Shown here: piece by piece, positions 23,866 through 35,215 of the stretch
Layout: each line of letters opens with the position of its first letter
Position numbering within the stretch: the stretch's first letter is position 1
DNA from: Membranipora membranacea
Lineage: Eukaryota > Bryozoa > Gymnolaemata > Cheilostomatida > Membraniporidae
Assembly: GCA_914767715.1 (NCBI GenBank)
Contig: OU612070.1
Span: 16,571,501-16,635,500 of the forward strand
Direction of reading: 5' to 3'
DNA: 64,000 bases
Translations under genes and position numbers: made by a program
Notes under the pieces: model-generated
What the model saw: only the letters and a program-made list of their open reading frames with translations
The model's database searches: none
What the model was told of the DNA's origin: nothing

Positions 23866-25571
23866 TTATTGCGAAATCCATGACGCGACGCAATCTGGTT
23901 GTACATGGCCAGTGCCTGTATCATATGATTTATCATTGAGAATTTAGGAATTGGGTATGAAAATTTAAGTTTTAGAGCGCTTATAGCCATTTTTTCGGAA
24001 AAATTTTCATGGCACACTATGTGGAACACTTGTAGGTATTTTCACTTGAAGCCATTGGAAAAATTTTCTATTTTTTCCCATCAAAATAAGCCAAAACCCC
24101 AACCGCAAACACATCATTGTGATGAAAAAAAATTACCGGGCTAGCTTGTTTTTTCTACTGCCACTTGCCAGCCATATAAGCTGTGTCCTGTCTCTCTTAC
24201 TCATATGTTACACATTCAGTGGGTGTTTTTAATTTTTGATTAAATGAAGTACGAGTAGCCTGTGAACAAGTGATCGGAGGTGTAAAAGTTTGCAGCTTGC
24301 CTCATTTTCAGTCACAATGTACATAATGTCAAGATTCAGATTTGCTCTCCAGATAACGTTACTTTATTGAGGGTATTATTATCGGTTTTTTGTTTCTTAT
24401 GTCAAAGAAGATCAATTAAGATTGGTGCTAAAATCAGATGTGGCGTTACTGTCAGTCCTCATTGCTCGTTAGATCACTTTTTGGCTGCCTCTCTTATATT
24501 TTTATAGCATCAATCCATTTCTGCCGGAGAATCACAGCTGTATGAAATTCTAACTCTGGTCATTTCAAAGGATTGAACACTTCTACTACACTCATCCCCC
24601 TTCCCTCAAAACTATGCAAACAAATACACATGTATACGTCAACTGCCAGTGCCTTTACTGGAGTGTATACAAAATATTATGAATGATGCTGAAGTTGCCA
24701 TCTCAACTAATTTACAAACACAAACAAACAACCATAGTCATAATAATCATACCAGAAATTTGTATCAAACATCCACAACGACCGCTCTGAAGCAAATGCT
24801 CCCTTATTTCAAGTATGGTGAGAAATCAGAAATATCCGTCAACTTAAAATGTCACATTAGTGAGTAATGTTCTGAAAAATCTGGAGTCAGTCAGGATAGG
24901 TATGTATGTGAGTTTTCCATTCAAATATGCACTTGATACTCAGCGACTTATCAAAAATTTTGTTACAAAATGCATTCATTTATATGCTTTCAAAACCTGC
25001 TGTGTATTTGAATGGTTTTGTGAATTCAAAAACTAGAGGACACCACCGGAGAGGGAATTTAGAGCTCTAAATGACATAGCCAAATCTAAACGCCGAATCT
25101 TAGTCAAAACCGTATGTAAATTGCTTCTGCAAATGGCGGAACTTAGCGGCCAACTTTTAACCTCCAATCAGCTTTTCGACAAGCTATGTGTACACCTTAT
25201 ACTGAACAAATAACATTAACGCACTTGATGGCTAACAATGAGTAAAAGAGACAGAATCCAACTTATGGTTGAGAGAAACGTGGAAAAAACAAGCTAGCCC
25301 GGTAATTTTTTTCATCACAATGATGTGTTTGCGGTTGGGGTTTTGGCTTATTTTGATGGGAAAACATAGAACAATTTTCCAATGGCTGCAAGTGAAAATA
25401 CCTACAAGTGTTCCACATGGCGTGACATGAAAATTTTTCCGAAAAAATGGCTATTAGCGCTCTAAAACATAAATTTTCATGCTCAATTCCTATATTCTCA
25501 ATGATAATTTATATGATACAGGCACATGCCATGCACAACCAGATTGCGCTGCGTCATGGATTTCGCAATAA
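23866..25571. mobile_element. 1.7-kb TTAA element with ~280-bp inverted repeats
   Basis: The ends are TTATTGCGAAATCCATGACGC and its reverse complement, flanked by TTAA at 23862-23865 and 25572-25575. The arms (about 23866-24155 and about 25285-25571) stay similar for about 280 bases. The 1.1-kb interior has no recognisable gene; a 72-codon frame at 24649-24867 shows no domain. It is probably a non-autonomous element moved by a TTAA-cutting transposase. Confidence 0.8.
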
Positions 25572-25575
25572 TTAA

Positions 25576-25962
25576 GTAGGACGTTTTGAGCACTGCATTG
25601 TCCACTCTAGAGTATATAATAACTCTATGGGTCTGACATGATGAGCTGTGAATCAATATATATCCCTGGATGCATGATGTTGCTTCCAATTCTTCTGTTT
25701 ACTAGCCACTATCATGTTACAATTTTTTTCAAGTTGTCTTTCCTTCATGCCGAGGGGCATCACTCTACAATCCCAATTTATATCACGCTTGCGCATTGAT
25801 CAGAGGAAATCAGTTGGGAGAGGTGAAACTTCAGGAGAGAGAAGGTGGATACATAGTGAACAAGCAGAGTTGTGACTGCATATAAAGAAACTATTTCTCC
25901 AGACAGGCAAGTACCCAAGCATCTAACACCTTGGACTGTCTGTTGTATTTCATATAGTATGA
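25576..25962 (+). other. Upstream block of TP3, promoter side
   Basis: Homologous to 8095-8560 but without the hairpin MITE. Carries the TATA-like TATAAAG at 25881-25887. It is cut off from the RING exon by the hAT insertion. Confidence 0.5.
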
Positions 25963-25970
25963 ACTAGCCA

Positions 25971-28745
25971 CATGGGCGTCACTAGGGTTTTGTGTAGGGT
26001 GTTCTTTTTGATGTAATTTACAAAGTAGAGTGTAACTAGCCGCGGTACGCGACTCTGAGACGCAGAGCGCCTACGGGAGGGGCGCATTCGGAAAATTTTT
26101 AGGTTTCTACTGCAAAAATGGAGGTATTTGAGCTATGTCTAGGGCTAACAATTAGGTTCTAAATTGGGCAGTGTGTTTCTTCAACTAAAAAAGCAATAAA
26201 TCAACCGAAGCGACCTCACTACAGGTACCAATAGCAAGCATTAATGCAAGAAGCGATGTTACCAGTGGAGCATTCTGTTGTCAAAGTAATGTAAATTTCA
26301 GTGTTTTATTTTACTTGATGAATCTTTATACTATAATTTTACTTTCAATCAATAGTTCTCGATTAAAAGATGTTCTAGTGTTGTTCTTTGTCCTATTTGT
26401 CGAAGATGAGGCTAGCCAGCTCCGTGCGCCTCAGATGGAGAGCAGCAAACATGTCTATAACTTTTTCTTTGTCTATTGACACCCCCCAGTGAATGCTCAT
26501 TAAAGCAAGAGCATCGAGCCTCTGGCTCGTTTGTGTCTTCCTGAGATATGAGTTCAGCCTTCGTAGGGTACTGAAGCTCCGTTCACACTCGCATGTGGTT
26601 ACTGGTAGAGTAGCCGCTATCTCAGCAGGATGTTGATGTTAGGAAATAGGGAGGGGGGGCACTTATCCAGCACCATGGTGATAGACCCGTCACCTACCTC
26701 CATTCCTGCCGAGTGTTGAGACCACCTTACCAATTCCATATCGAGGAGCTGTGGTGTGGGCATGTCGTTCTCATATTGTACCTTAGCAGCCTCTAACTCA
26801 GTGACGCTTATGCTGACTGGAGGGAGCAATCCCATAAGGGAAGTAGCAATAGAAGATATACCTGCAATATAACATAGTAATTAAACCAAGTTTCATTATA
26901 ATCACTCTATGATGCTCTCTTAATCTCTTATGAATGCTCTATGATATCAAACATTGGAAAGTATCAAACAAAACTAGAAAGCCAACATAATTCAATGTTG
27001 TTGTTATTTTCTTTCCGGACGCCAAACAAGAATTACAATTAATACGACATTCACCTGTAAACTGGGCATCCAGCTGGGCTATCAGATGATCCAGGAATGG
27101 AAGGTAAAGGTTGACGTGATAGTAGTAGATAGTAACTGTTTTAAGTTAATACATGCACAACGTTCTTATATGTATATCATCAGATGTTTACTACAGAGCT
27201 TACATCTTGTGCTACTCTTTATAGGATGCAATGACATGCTGCACAGTGCACTAATGATAAAGCTTAACGTACAGGGTAACAACATGCAGAACAGAGCTGG
27301 TTTAAACTTTACCTCCCGCAGTCACTTCACTGCATGTACTGGTTGATGGCGCTGGATCCATGCTTGATGAGATAATTATTATATGTCAACAGCAGTTCAA
27401 TAGCCACCTCGAATAGCTATACAATACAATCTTGGTTAGCAAAGTATCAGAGTGCAGTAGGCCTGCGATTTGACAGAGCAAAATTCTGTGTTGCTATAGT
27501 ATACTGTCTTACCTTTTGTCACCAAGACTTCCAGATGGCTTCTTTGTAGCAGAAGGCAAGTACTGAAACAGCGAGCGCTGCTGTCCCTGATCGGATTTTC
27601 GTTTTGACATCCCGACAAACGCTAAGTAGGTCTACTAAGGTGAATAATAAGCTACAACAAATATCAGAATTACTCAATGGGAACGGTGATAGAAAAATCT
27701 CTCAGTAGCATCGGCATAGGTCTAAGCTTGAATAATACTGGATAGATGGATGTTGGCCTGAGTATGGTTGGTTGATAGTGAACCTTTGCAAGTTGTACTG
27801 TAGACAAATCCCCCAGGTGCCCATGCCCATGGCCTACTACTACTGTAACTCTGGCCCAACCCTACAACTACTACACTACTGTCTCCCAGCGCCTGTGGTC
27901 TGGCTGCTTGGTGTGAAGTAAAGTCAGTGTGTATGATCTGGGGTCAGGCCCGCCAACTTTCACTCATTTAGAGTGAGCCTCACTCAGTTGCCCCACTCAA
28001 AATAGTATGAGTGAGATTGAGTGAGACAATTGCCCCACTTTGACTCAAGTTAATATCTACTGTAGTATCATGGAGAGGAAAATTGCCCCAATACTAACCA
28101 ATCTCACTCAATTGCCCCACCTTGGGGTTGGCAGGGCTGATGATCCCATGATAATGGTGTTGTGATAGACCATGGTTTCTGGTGGCTGGGGCATGTGTAT
28201 GTATTGCTTAATCATCAAACAAGGACATAAGCCTAATGGCCTCTTGTAAAAAATATGTATATTGAGTGTCCAGAAAATGGCTTTTGAAATTCCCTCACTT
28301 GGAATTTCCAAAAGGCATTTAGTCCTTGGCATTCACATGACCCTGACATAAATAAATGAAACTAGCCAACTTGACTTGCTATACTAGTTTGTAATTGGCA
28401 GATTAAAATCTATGTCAATGGTTGCCATGGATTTATTAGCTGCAGGATTACCTTCACCATAACATTAAATTTTATGATGGAAGGAGCAGAGCGTAAGCTT
28501 TGGGAAGGAGTAAAAAAATTGAAAAAATGGCCAAGAACAAGAATAACAGACTTTGCCACAGCACACACATCAACACACTCTTGATTATACTGTTGTATGT
28601 ATCAAATCATAGCTCACCAATGATAAGAGAAGTCAAATTGTCCACAAAGAAACAAGCAAGAAAAAGATAAAAAAATTTTTTCTACATTTAGGGTGTTCGT
28701 TCGCAGCAGGCCGAACCCCCCCCCCCCCCCCCAGTGACGCCCATG
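25971..28745 (-). mobile_element. hAT transposon, 2775 bp, 8-bp TSD ACTAGCCA
   Basis: Terminal repeats CATGGGCGTCACT / AGTGACGCCCATG are flanked by ACTAGCCA at 25963-25970 and 28746-28753. The empty site reads GAACTAGCCATAAAA at 56.06 kb and is equivalent near 8545 and 36461. A run of C lies just inside the right end. A minus-strand transposase fragment at 26393-26861 confirms the superfamily. Most of the catalytic region is missing, so the copy is internally deleted. Confidence 0.9.
26393..26861 (-). pseudogene. hAT transposase, C-terminal dimerisation region, frameshifted
   Basis: The exon begins after an AG acceptor at 26862-26863 (complement). The first frame runs through MGLLPPVSIS to LFPNINILLR. 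A shift of one base near 26630-26640 is needed to enter LPVTTCECERSFSTLRRLNS, the hallmark hAT dimerisation motif, which runs to the stop at 26393-26395. The frameshift and the lack of an upstream RNase-H-like region show that it is dead. Confidence 0.8.
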
Positions 28746-28753
28746 ACTAGCCA

Positions 28754-29362
28754 TAATATTATGGCAATGCAGCTTGTTTGCAGTTATTTAATGCTTGGGC
28801 TCACTGTTTATATACAACTGACCGACCATTGGTTGGTTGGGAAGGAGTTCATCCTAAAAGTCCTGGCATTGTATACACAATAACGGTTAGCTGTGAAGTT
28901 CTTAGGCTTGTATGTCCCATAAGCACACTTATGGCAAGATTAGTGAGCCAAGCGATGTACTATGGTTGCTCACTATATTGTTATCTTCATTGTGGTAGTA
29001 GTATACAAAAAACTGGTAAAGCTTAGGACATTAGTTAGTGAGGTAAATATTGGTTTCTATACACAGGGCTCTCACGTACCAGCATGGCTGCATGGGTGCA
29101 GCACCCACCAATGTGTACCACCACAAAAATAGAAAATTTTGAAGATGCACTCCCCTGTGTCGAGGATATCATCCACCCATTTAGGCAGGATAGGAAACAG
29201 GATATGGATATGGATGGCTGATACCATGGACATGGAAAATATACAGGCTTGCAAGCCCCTGCGGCACATGTTTGCTTCCATAGCTGACAGCCAGCAATGA
29301 ACTAAACCTTTAGTTCATTCCAGTCAGTGGAGAAAAACATGATTTCCTTGATATATTTTTAG
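28754..29362 (+). other. Upstream block of TP3, exon side
   Basis: Continues the duplicated upstream block after the hAT insertion (homologous to 8545-9125). Contains a small direct or foldback variation near 29290-29330 (GAACTAAA...TTTAGTTC) shared with TP6 only. Open frames on both strands lack domains. Confidence 0.45.
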
Positions 29363-29371
29363 GTCCCGCAA

Positions 29372-32300
29372 ATGATGGCAGCAGCAGAATCAAAAGAAGA
29401 AGGATTTCTAGAATGTGGATTATGTTTTGAAAATGATCCACTCAAGCGATTACCCTGCAATCCTGGTCACATATATTGTGTAACTTGTCTGACCAAAGAC
29501 TCCGAAGTGACTCAGATTATCAAATGTCCGCTGTGCAGGTAACCTATTGTGTTAACATAGTTGTGCTCATTGCATAGCTGCACGCACATAATCAATAGTC
29601 GCCACTTGTCAAAACTGATAATCATGAGTTTAGGACACAAATTGGAGATGGTACAACCAAGGAATAAAAAGGCATAATAACAAAGTTTTATCTAGTAAAT
29701 GCGAATACGAAGCTTGGCCAAAAATTTAGAGGAATTATCACCTCTCCCCGCTTTCTCGTTGAATTAATTAATTAGGGCACTGGTCTACTTCAGCACACAA
29801 GAGTTGCAGATCCTGATTTCATATCTTTGACCTGCAAAAAAGTTAGAAGTAAAACTATTATCTCATTCTTGGGTTTATGTGCAGAAGACCAAATTTTTTA
29901 AAACTATGCTATTTCTGCACAGTAAGCAATGTTTGCCACATGCTGACTCTTGAAACGTCTTAGCGTCGTGGGTAGGAGATGCTTTAATTTGATAGAGCAC
30001 CAGCAGTCGTCAGCGCACAAGTTCTCTTGCTGTCACATCTCTTGCTGTCATATCTCTATGAAGTGCTCTGAACATTGGGCGTTGTTGAAGTCACTGATGT
30101 TATGTAAGAGATGGCAACAGGGGATGTGGTGGAAGATAGATTTGTTCAAGCGACAACTCATTCAAATACCTGATGATACACGATGATGATTAATAGCACA
30201 ACTTCAACCAGTCATGTTCTTGAAAGTGACTAGCACAATTATGCTTCATTTTTAGAACTGTGTTCGATGAAGGTATAGATGACATCCCATCAGCAGGTGC
30301 TCCACTAGATAGGTTTCTGTGCTGTGATGTTTGTATGAGAAGAGATGACAAGAGAAGACTGGCTCAGATTTACTGTGTGGTCTGCCAAAAAAAGTTTTGT
30401 ACTCCTCATGAAAAGGTACTGATCATTTTCAAGATTCGAACAGGGTTGGGGCTTGAATGTATGCTAGACTGTCAAAGCAATCATACACTCACAAACAAGC
30501 ATAAATGAAATACCTCTGCTAGTGGCCATTTGTTGTATTCATTGGAAATTGTTGACATCCTAAAAGTCATACCTATGAATTCTCACCCGATAGTTTGGTA
30601 GGCTTATGCTCTTTAGCCTAGGTACAACGTAATAATTTTGCTGGTATCATGCATTTCTGCTTTTCTGCTTTTTATAACAATTGTTGTGAAGCATAAACTG
30701 CACTACCATGATGCTGTTTTCAAATATTTTTTTTTCTTTCTTCTTTCAAAGAATCATAACGATGCACTGGATGACCACATGCGTATCAGAATGGATGAGT
30801 ATAAGAAAGAGTGGAGAAAAATGGAGACAAGATACTGTGATAAACACTCAAAGAAACCCTACTCAATAACTTGTGTGAAATGCCCCAGATTATTTTGTGC
30901 GGATTGTATCGACCAATTGGAAACCTGCTCTGATGGTTAGTGGGTAGAATCATTTATCTCAGATACATAACAACCTTCCTTCATGTCTCGAAATAAATCC
31001 CAAGTCATATAATCAAAAATATCGGAGCAGTGTAATTTTCTAAATTAATATTTGATAAACCGACATATATTGTAATAAATGACAGTAAACTTCTTACACC
31101 TCCCCATATTTGGTACTATTTGAAAGCTCTCAGTTTTAGTCTTTGTCTCTGGGCCTGGAATGAAGTACCCTCTCCATGTATACTTTGATAAATATCTTAT
31201 ATAGGTGACAGGCACGAGCTGAGGTCAATATCAAACGTGGTTGCAAAGCTGATCGAGATAGTTAATGAGAAGAAGGTATGGATCTTCGATAAGGAGGAGC
31301 ACCTGTTAGGAATGTCCAAACAGCTGACAGCTGTCATATCAGACTGGGATACAGAAACTCAAGAGTTGATTGACAAGCTACATAACGCCAGAGATAAACA
31401 AGTATATAGAATTCTATGACAAACATTTCCGGGTGCAGGAGGACAGCTCCTAGTTATACGTTGTTACTAGTCAGACTGATCATAGCAGTTATTATGGATT
31501 TGATTCTTAGGGAACATAGTAGCCATAGGATAGGAGCATAGGAGCATAATGTTCTTACTTCGACTAGGTTATTATAAAGAAAACTTGGTAACTGTGATTG
31601 AGCTCACAAGCTAGAACACAGAATAAAACAATTAAAATGTGGAAAGGGAGTCTTATAGTAATTAATTAATAAAATAAATGTGTTGATACAGATCTAATAT
31701 AGAATCAACAAAGGATGATCACATCAGGTACAGGTACAAGCGATTCATAGCCTTTCACATTTACTTTTAGGTTGCAGGTCTTATGCAGCAATATGTTGAG
31801 CTTGAGGAACATCTGATAGAACTCAGAAATCAATCCAGAATTGAGGTGACAAGTTTCCTGGATGATGAGATCGGATGTCTCCTGGATAAGCTCAGCAGAC
31901 AAGTAGCTAGGATAGATACCAGACTTTTCACCTATCATGAGGTAGCTACTAGGTAGAATATCTATTCGGATCGGCTATCATCTTGTTTCATATTGCCATT
32001 GTGACGTTGATAAGTATCACTGAGACCTTCACCTGTAGGTGCAGAAGTATTCGAAAATCCAATTTGTTTTGGCATAGAAAATAATTTTTCAGTTTCATAC
32101 GCCCATGATTATCCTTAACGGCTTGATTGATCATGATTCAAAATGAGCTGAATTTGCAAGTTGCCTGTTTTAGTCTGTCCTTTTAGTCGCGGGCTGTGGA
32201 CTTTCCTATAGGGTAGCCCCCTACAATATTTGAAATGTACCGTAATACCTCTCTTATAAGGCACCGGCCTTAGAAGTGAAGCACCTCCTTCAAAAACAAT

Positions 32301-34583
32301 AAAAATTTTCCAGTTATAAGGCACCCCTTTGGAAAAAAAACGTATTCCGGTGGGATTCGAACTCGCATCTTCGTGTTTCCAAGACGCGGCTTTGGTCCAA
32401 GTTAAATATAAAAATACTTCAAATGATAGCTGCCCCTATATGCTCCACTCTTATAGATGCCTTCATCTACAAGGCAAGCGCCTTATAGGTGAGGTATAAA
32501 TATGTTTTCATGGTTTTTCCTGTGTACATGATTGTCTTCACTTGAGTAGGAGGTGGCTCAGTTGGTTAGAGTGCCAGTCCTTAAGCATGCAAGTGATGAA
32601 GGTCGTTGTTTGGATCCCACTGCAGTCCATTGACTACTGGGGTTAGCCCCCCAGGAGTGCTCCGACCTGCCTGCAAACAGAGAGCATCTTCGCACAGACA
32701 TTGCGGCGTCGGCATTAAGGCAACTAATAATGCAATGTCTGAATACGTCTTACCCCCCACCGATTCAGCTGCATTCTCAGCCATCCTTATATTCTACCAG
32801 GTAGATGTTGCAGATGGATACAAAGAGACAGAGAAACTTATAAATGAACTGATGAATATGAAGATCCCTCAATATAAACCTTCATCTAATCATGTCCAGC
32901 TCTCTGATAACGGTATCTCCTGATTTATTTATCAAAATCTCTATTCATTTCTATTCTATATTATTGAAACACCGTAAATGTACTGCTTCGTTTCATATTT
33001 TGATATTTAAACTTCATTATCACTCAGTAACATCTTTCTTATCTCGTTCAATATTATCTTACTGTACTGTAAATATAGAGCATTTTGTATGGGATAGATA
33101 TTCATCGGATATTGTCCATCTTTCTTTACCTACCTCCCCTTGCTGCATGAATCGCTGTTGTCAATTACTGTTATCAATCCATCGCTGCTAACTCTGCGGA
33201 ATGAAGCTATGAATGATGTTTCTGATTTCATTTTCAGATTGTTGCGATGTTCAGCTTACTGTCGAGATAACACAATCATCTCGAACGCTGGTGGATCTGC
33301 CCCTCTTGGCCGATCACGATACTCCAACTTCTATGATAATATTCAGTACTGTCCAACTCCCCTCTTATGTCCTCTCTGTTACTAAATACCAGAATTTAAT
33401 TTATGCTGGTCTGAAAAATGGCAAGCTCATGAGGGTCACCGAACTTGTTAATATCGGCTCACCGTCTGAGTTTGTGAATGTTGGTGGTTGGGTATCCAGT
33501 GTACAAGTGTATAATAATGAGCTGTATGTATTATCACATTATGCCAGTAAGGTTTATGTGTATGACTTACAGGGTAAACTAAAGAGGTCCTGGTCCCATA
33601 ACAATAACAGTAACAGTAGTAACATTTATAAGCTCAGAGTAGTAAACGAGAAGGTGTTTGTCCCAGATGGAGCTTCTCAATCTCTAACCGTTTATACTCT
33701 TCAAGGTCAGCTTATAAAACAGATCTTATGTCCTAGTATGTCAACACACCATAAAACATACTGGAAAGCATTAGCTATATGCGGAGATGACTCTGTTATC
33801 TTTACTGACTGTGATACAAACAGTGTACTCAGAGTGAACATAGACAGTGGAGAGGTGATGTGGACATCTAACCATGTAATCCAGCCACAAGGCGTCGTCT
33901 GCTACAAGGACAGATATGTACTCGTGTCAAACAATAACACAGAAACTAAGATATGGATACTGGATGTGGATACAGGTATATTCATAATATTTGCATGATT
34001 TATATACACTTTATATATTGGTAAATAACAGAGCTATTATTTATTGCGACATCTTTTGTGCTCAATTAAATTTGTGAGAGAAACAAGTTCTATCTTTGCC
34101 TAACATTTCCTGTCCTTCACTCAACCAAGGGTCTCTACTTCTTTGACTCAACATTCAGTCAATGATCATGCGAATTAGGATTTCTTCAGCTAAGGTTGTT
34201 TTGCGAAAAAAGATTATGATATTGTATCATCAATTAGTATGTAAATATATGATCAATTTTAATTTGCTGATCAAGTTGTAGATTTGTATAACATGTATGA
34301 GTAATACGGAATGCAAAATCATGGTCTACTCGCGGAATATACCACTGTCTAAATCCTGGCGTGTCTTGTGAACTGTTTTTAATGTTTTGATGAAACAGAC
34401 AAAAAACTCCTTTATGTTGATTTCTCGTTAGATTTCCATTTTTCAGGTGAGAAAGTAGGTGAGCTCCGCGGCCAGACCGGGAGGAAGTGTAGTCATTTAG
34501 ACCTTGATATTGATGGTGACACTCTTATTATTGCTAAAACCACTCTAAACTCAATACAGTGCTATGAGCTGATCACAGAATAG
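29372..34583 (+). CDS. TP3: complete RING/B-box/coiled-coil/NHL-like propeller TRIM protein (621 aa)
   Basis: Exons 29372-29538, 30256-30415, 30752-30935, 31205-31401, 31771-31941, 32801-32912, 33238-33975, 34447-34583 (TAG). The domain order is as in TP2. The propeller exon is 18 bases longer: two extra residues in the NNNSNSSN loop and four (TYWK) before the fourth blade, both at the hypervariable top-loop positions. Other variable sites read Y (LPSYV), W (GGWVSS), L (KQILC), CD (TDCDT), I (HVIQP), RK (TGRKC) and TT (AKTTL). All splice sites are canonical and no stop interrupts it. A hAT element lies between the promoter region and the first coding exon. A MITE and a SINE lie in intron 5. 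Predicted ubiquitin ligase, target unknown. Confidence 0.88.
32236..32495. mobile_element. MITE with tRNA-like half in intron 5 of TP3
   Basis: Unique to TP3. The ends resemble imperfect inverted repeats (AATACCTCTCTTATAAGGC / GCCTTATAGGTGAGGTAT). The middle holds, on the minus strand, a T-arm-like GCGAGTTCGAATCCCACC that resembles the 3' half of a tRNA. The TACCGTAATACCTCTCTTA end also occurs in the SPRY 3' flank at 7330. Confidence 0.5.
32546..32765 (+). repeat. tRNA-derived SINE in intron of TP3
   Basis: Same element and position as in TP1, with box A TGGCTCAGTTGG intact and box B mutated (TGTTTGGATCC). The body carries the longer version with AACAGAGAGCATC. Confidence 0.7.
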
Positions 34584-35033
34584 GTAACTAGTGATCCACT
34601 CTGTTCTTGGTTCTCTCCATCAGTTCTGGTTGTAATCCTTTTTTCCTTTTTTTTAATTCTTTATTTTTGAGGTCTAGCAGTACAAGTTTGAAGGTGTCTT
34701 TTCTTCTACTGTGTTATCACCCACAGTTTTCTCCCTGTTCATCCTCGTTTCTGAATGATGGTTTCCCTTTTCTTTATAAATAGATACATTTTTATAACAC
34801 CATCTAGATTTTTAGCCTATCGCAAGTATGGGATGAAAGAGGCAGTGCGAAGTATGTTTTATAGTGAAAGGAGTTTTTTAAATTTTGCACACAAGCACAT
34901 AACCACTTGTTTTAGCTTTGTCCAAGAGTTAAAAACACAGAAAATCTCTGTTTACTATTTCATATTCTTCATTTTTTTTATTTCAACTTATTTTTGAACT
35001 TTTGATTCATTATTTTGTTTTTTTTTGTTTTAG
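34584..35033 (+). other. Short TP3-SPRY spacer
   Basis: Shortened version of segment D: it keeps the GGTCTAGCAG to TTCATATTCTTC part, then jumps within a T-rich stretch into the intron before the last SPRY exon. No gene seen. Confidence 0.5.
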
Positions 35034-35215
35034 GTGTGAAGCTTGATTTGAACAAACACACTCTAGCTTACTACATAAATGGTGAGCCACATGGACCAGT
35101 AGCTTTTGATGACCTTCATGGCACGTTCTTCCCTGCTGTTAGCCTCAATCATAATGTACAAGTATCACTACGGTCGGGTATCATAGCCCCCGAGTCTGAT
35201 GAGGAAAGCGATTGA
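35034..35215 (+). pseudogene. Lone last SPRY exon (TRIM9-like), after TP3
   Basis: Acceptor TTTTAG, then [11 protein letters not shown] to DEESD and TGA, in phase 1. The FN3 half and the first two SPRY exons are absent, so it cannot make a SPRY domain unless spliced from elsewhere. The sequence is almost unchanged (one N-R to N-H change). It is probably an exon left by a deletion, or part of a long 3' region. Confidence 0.75.
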
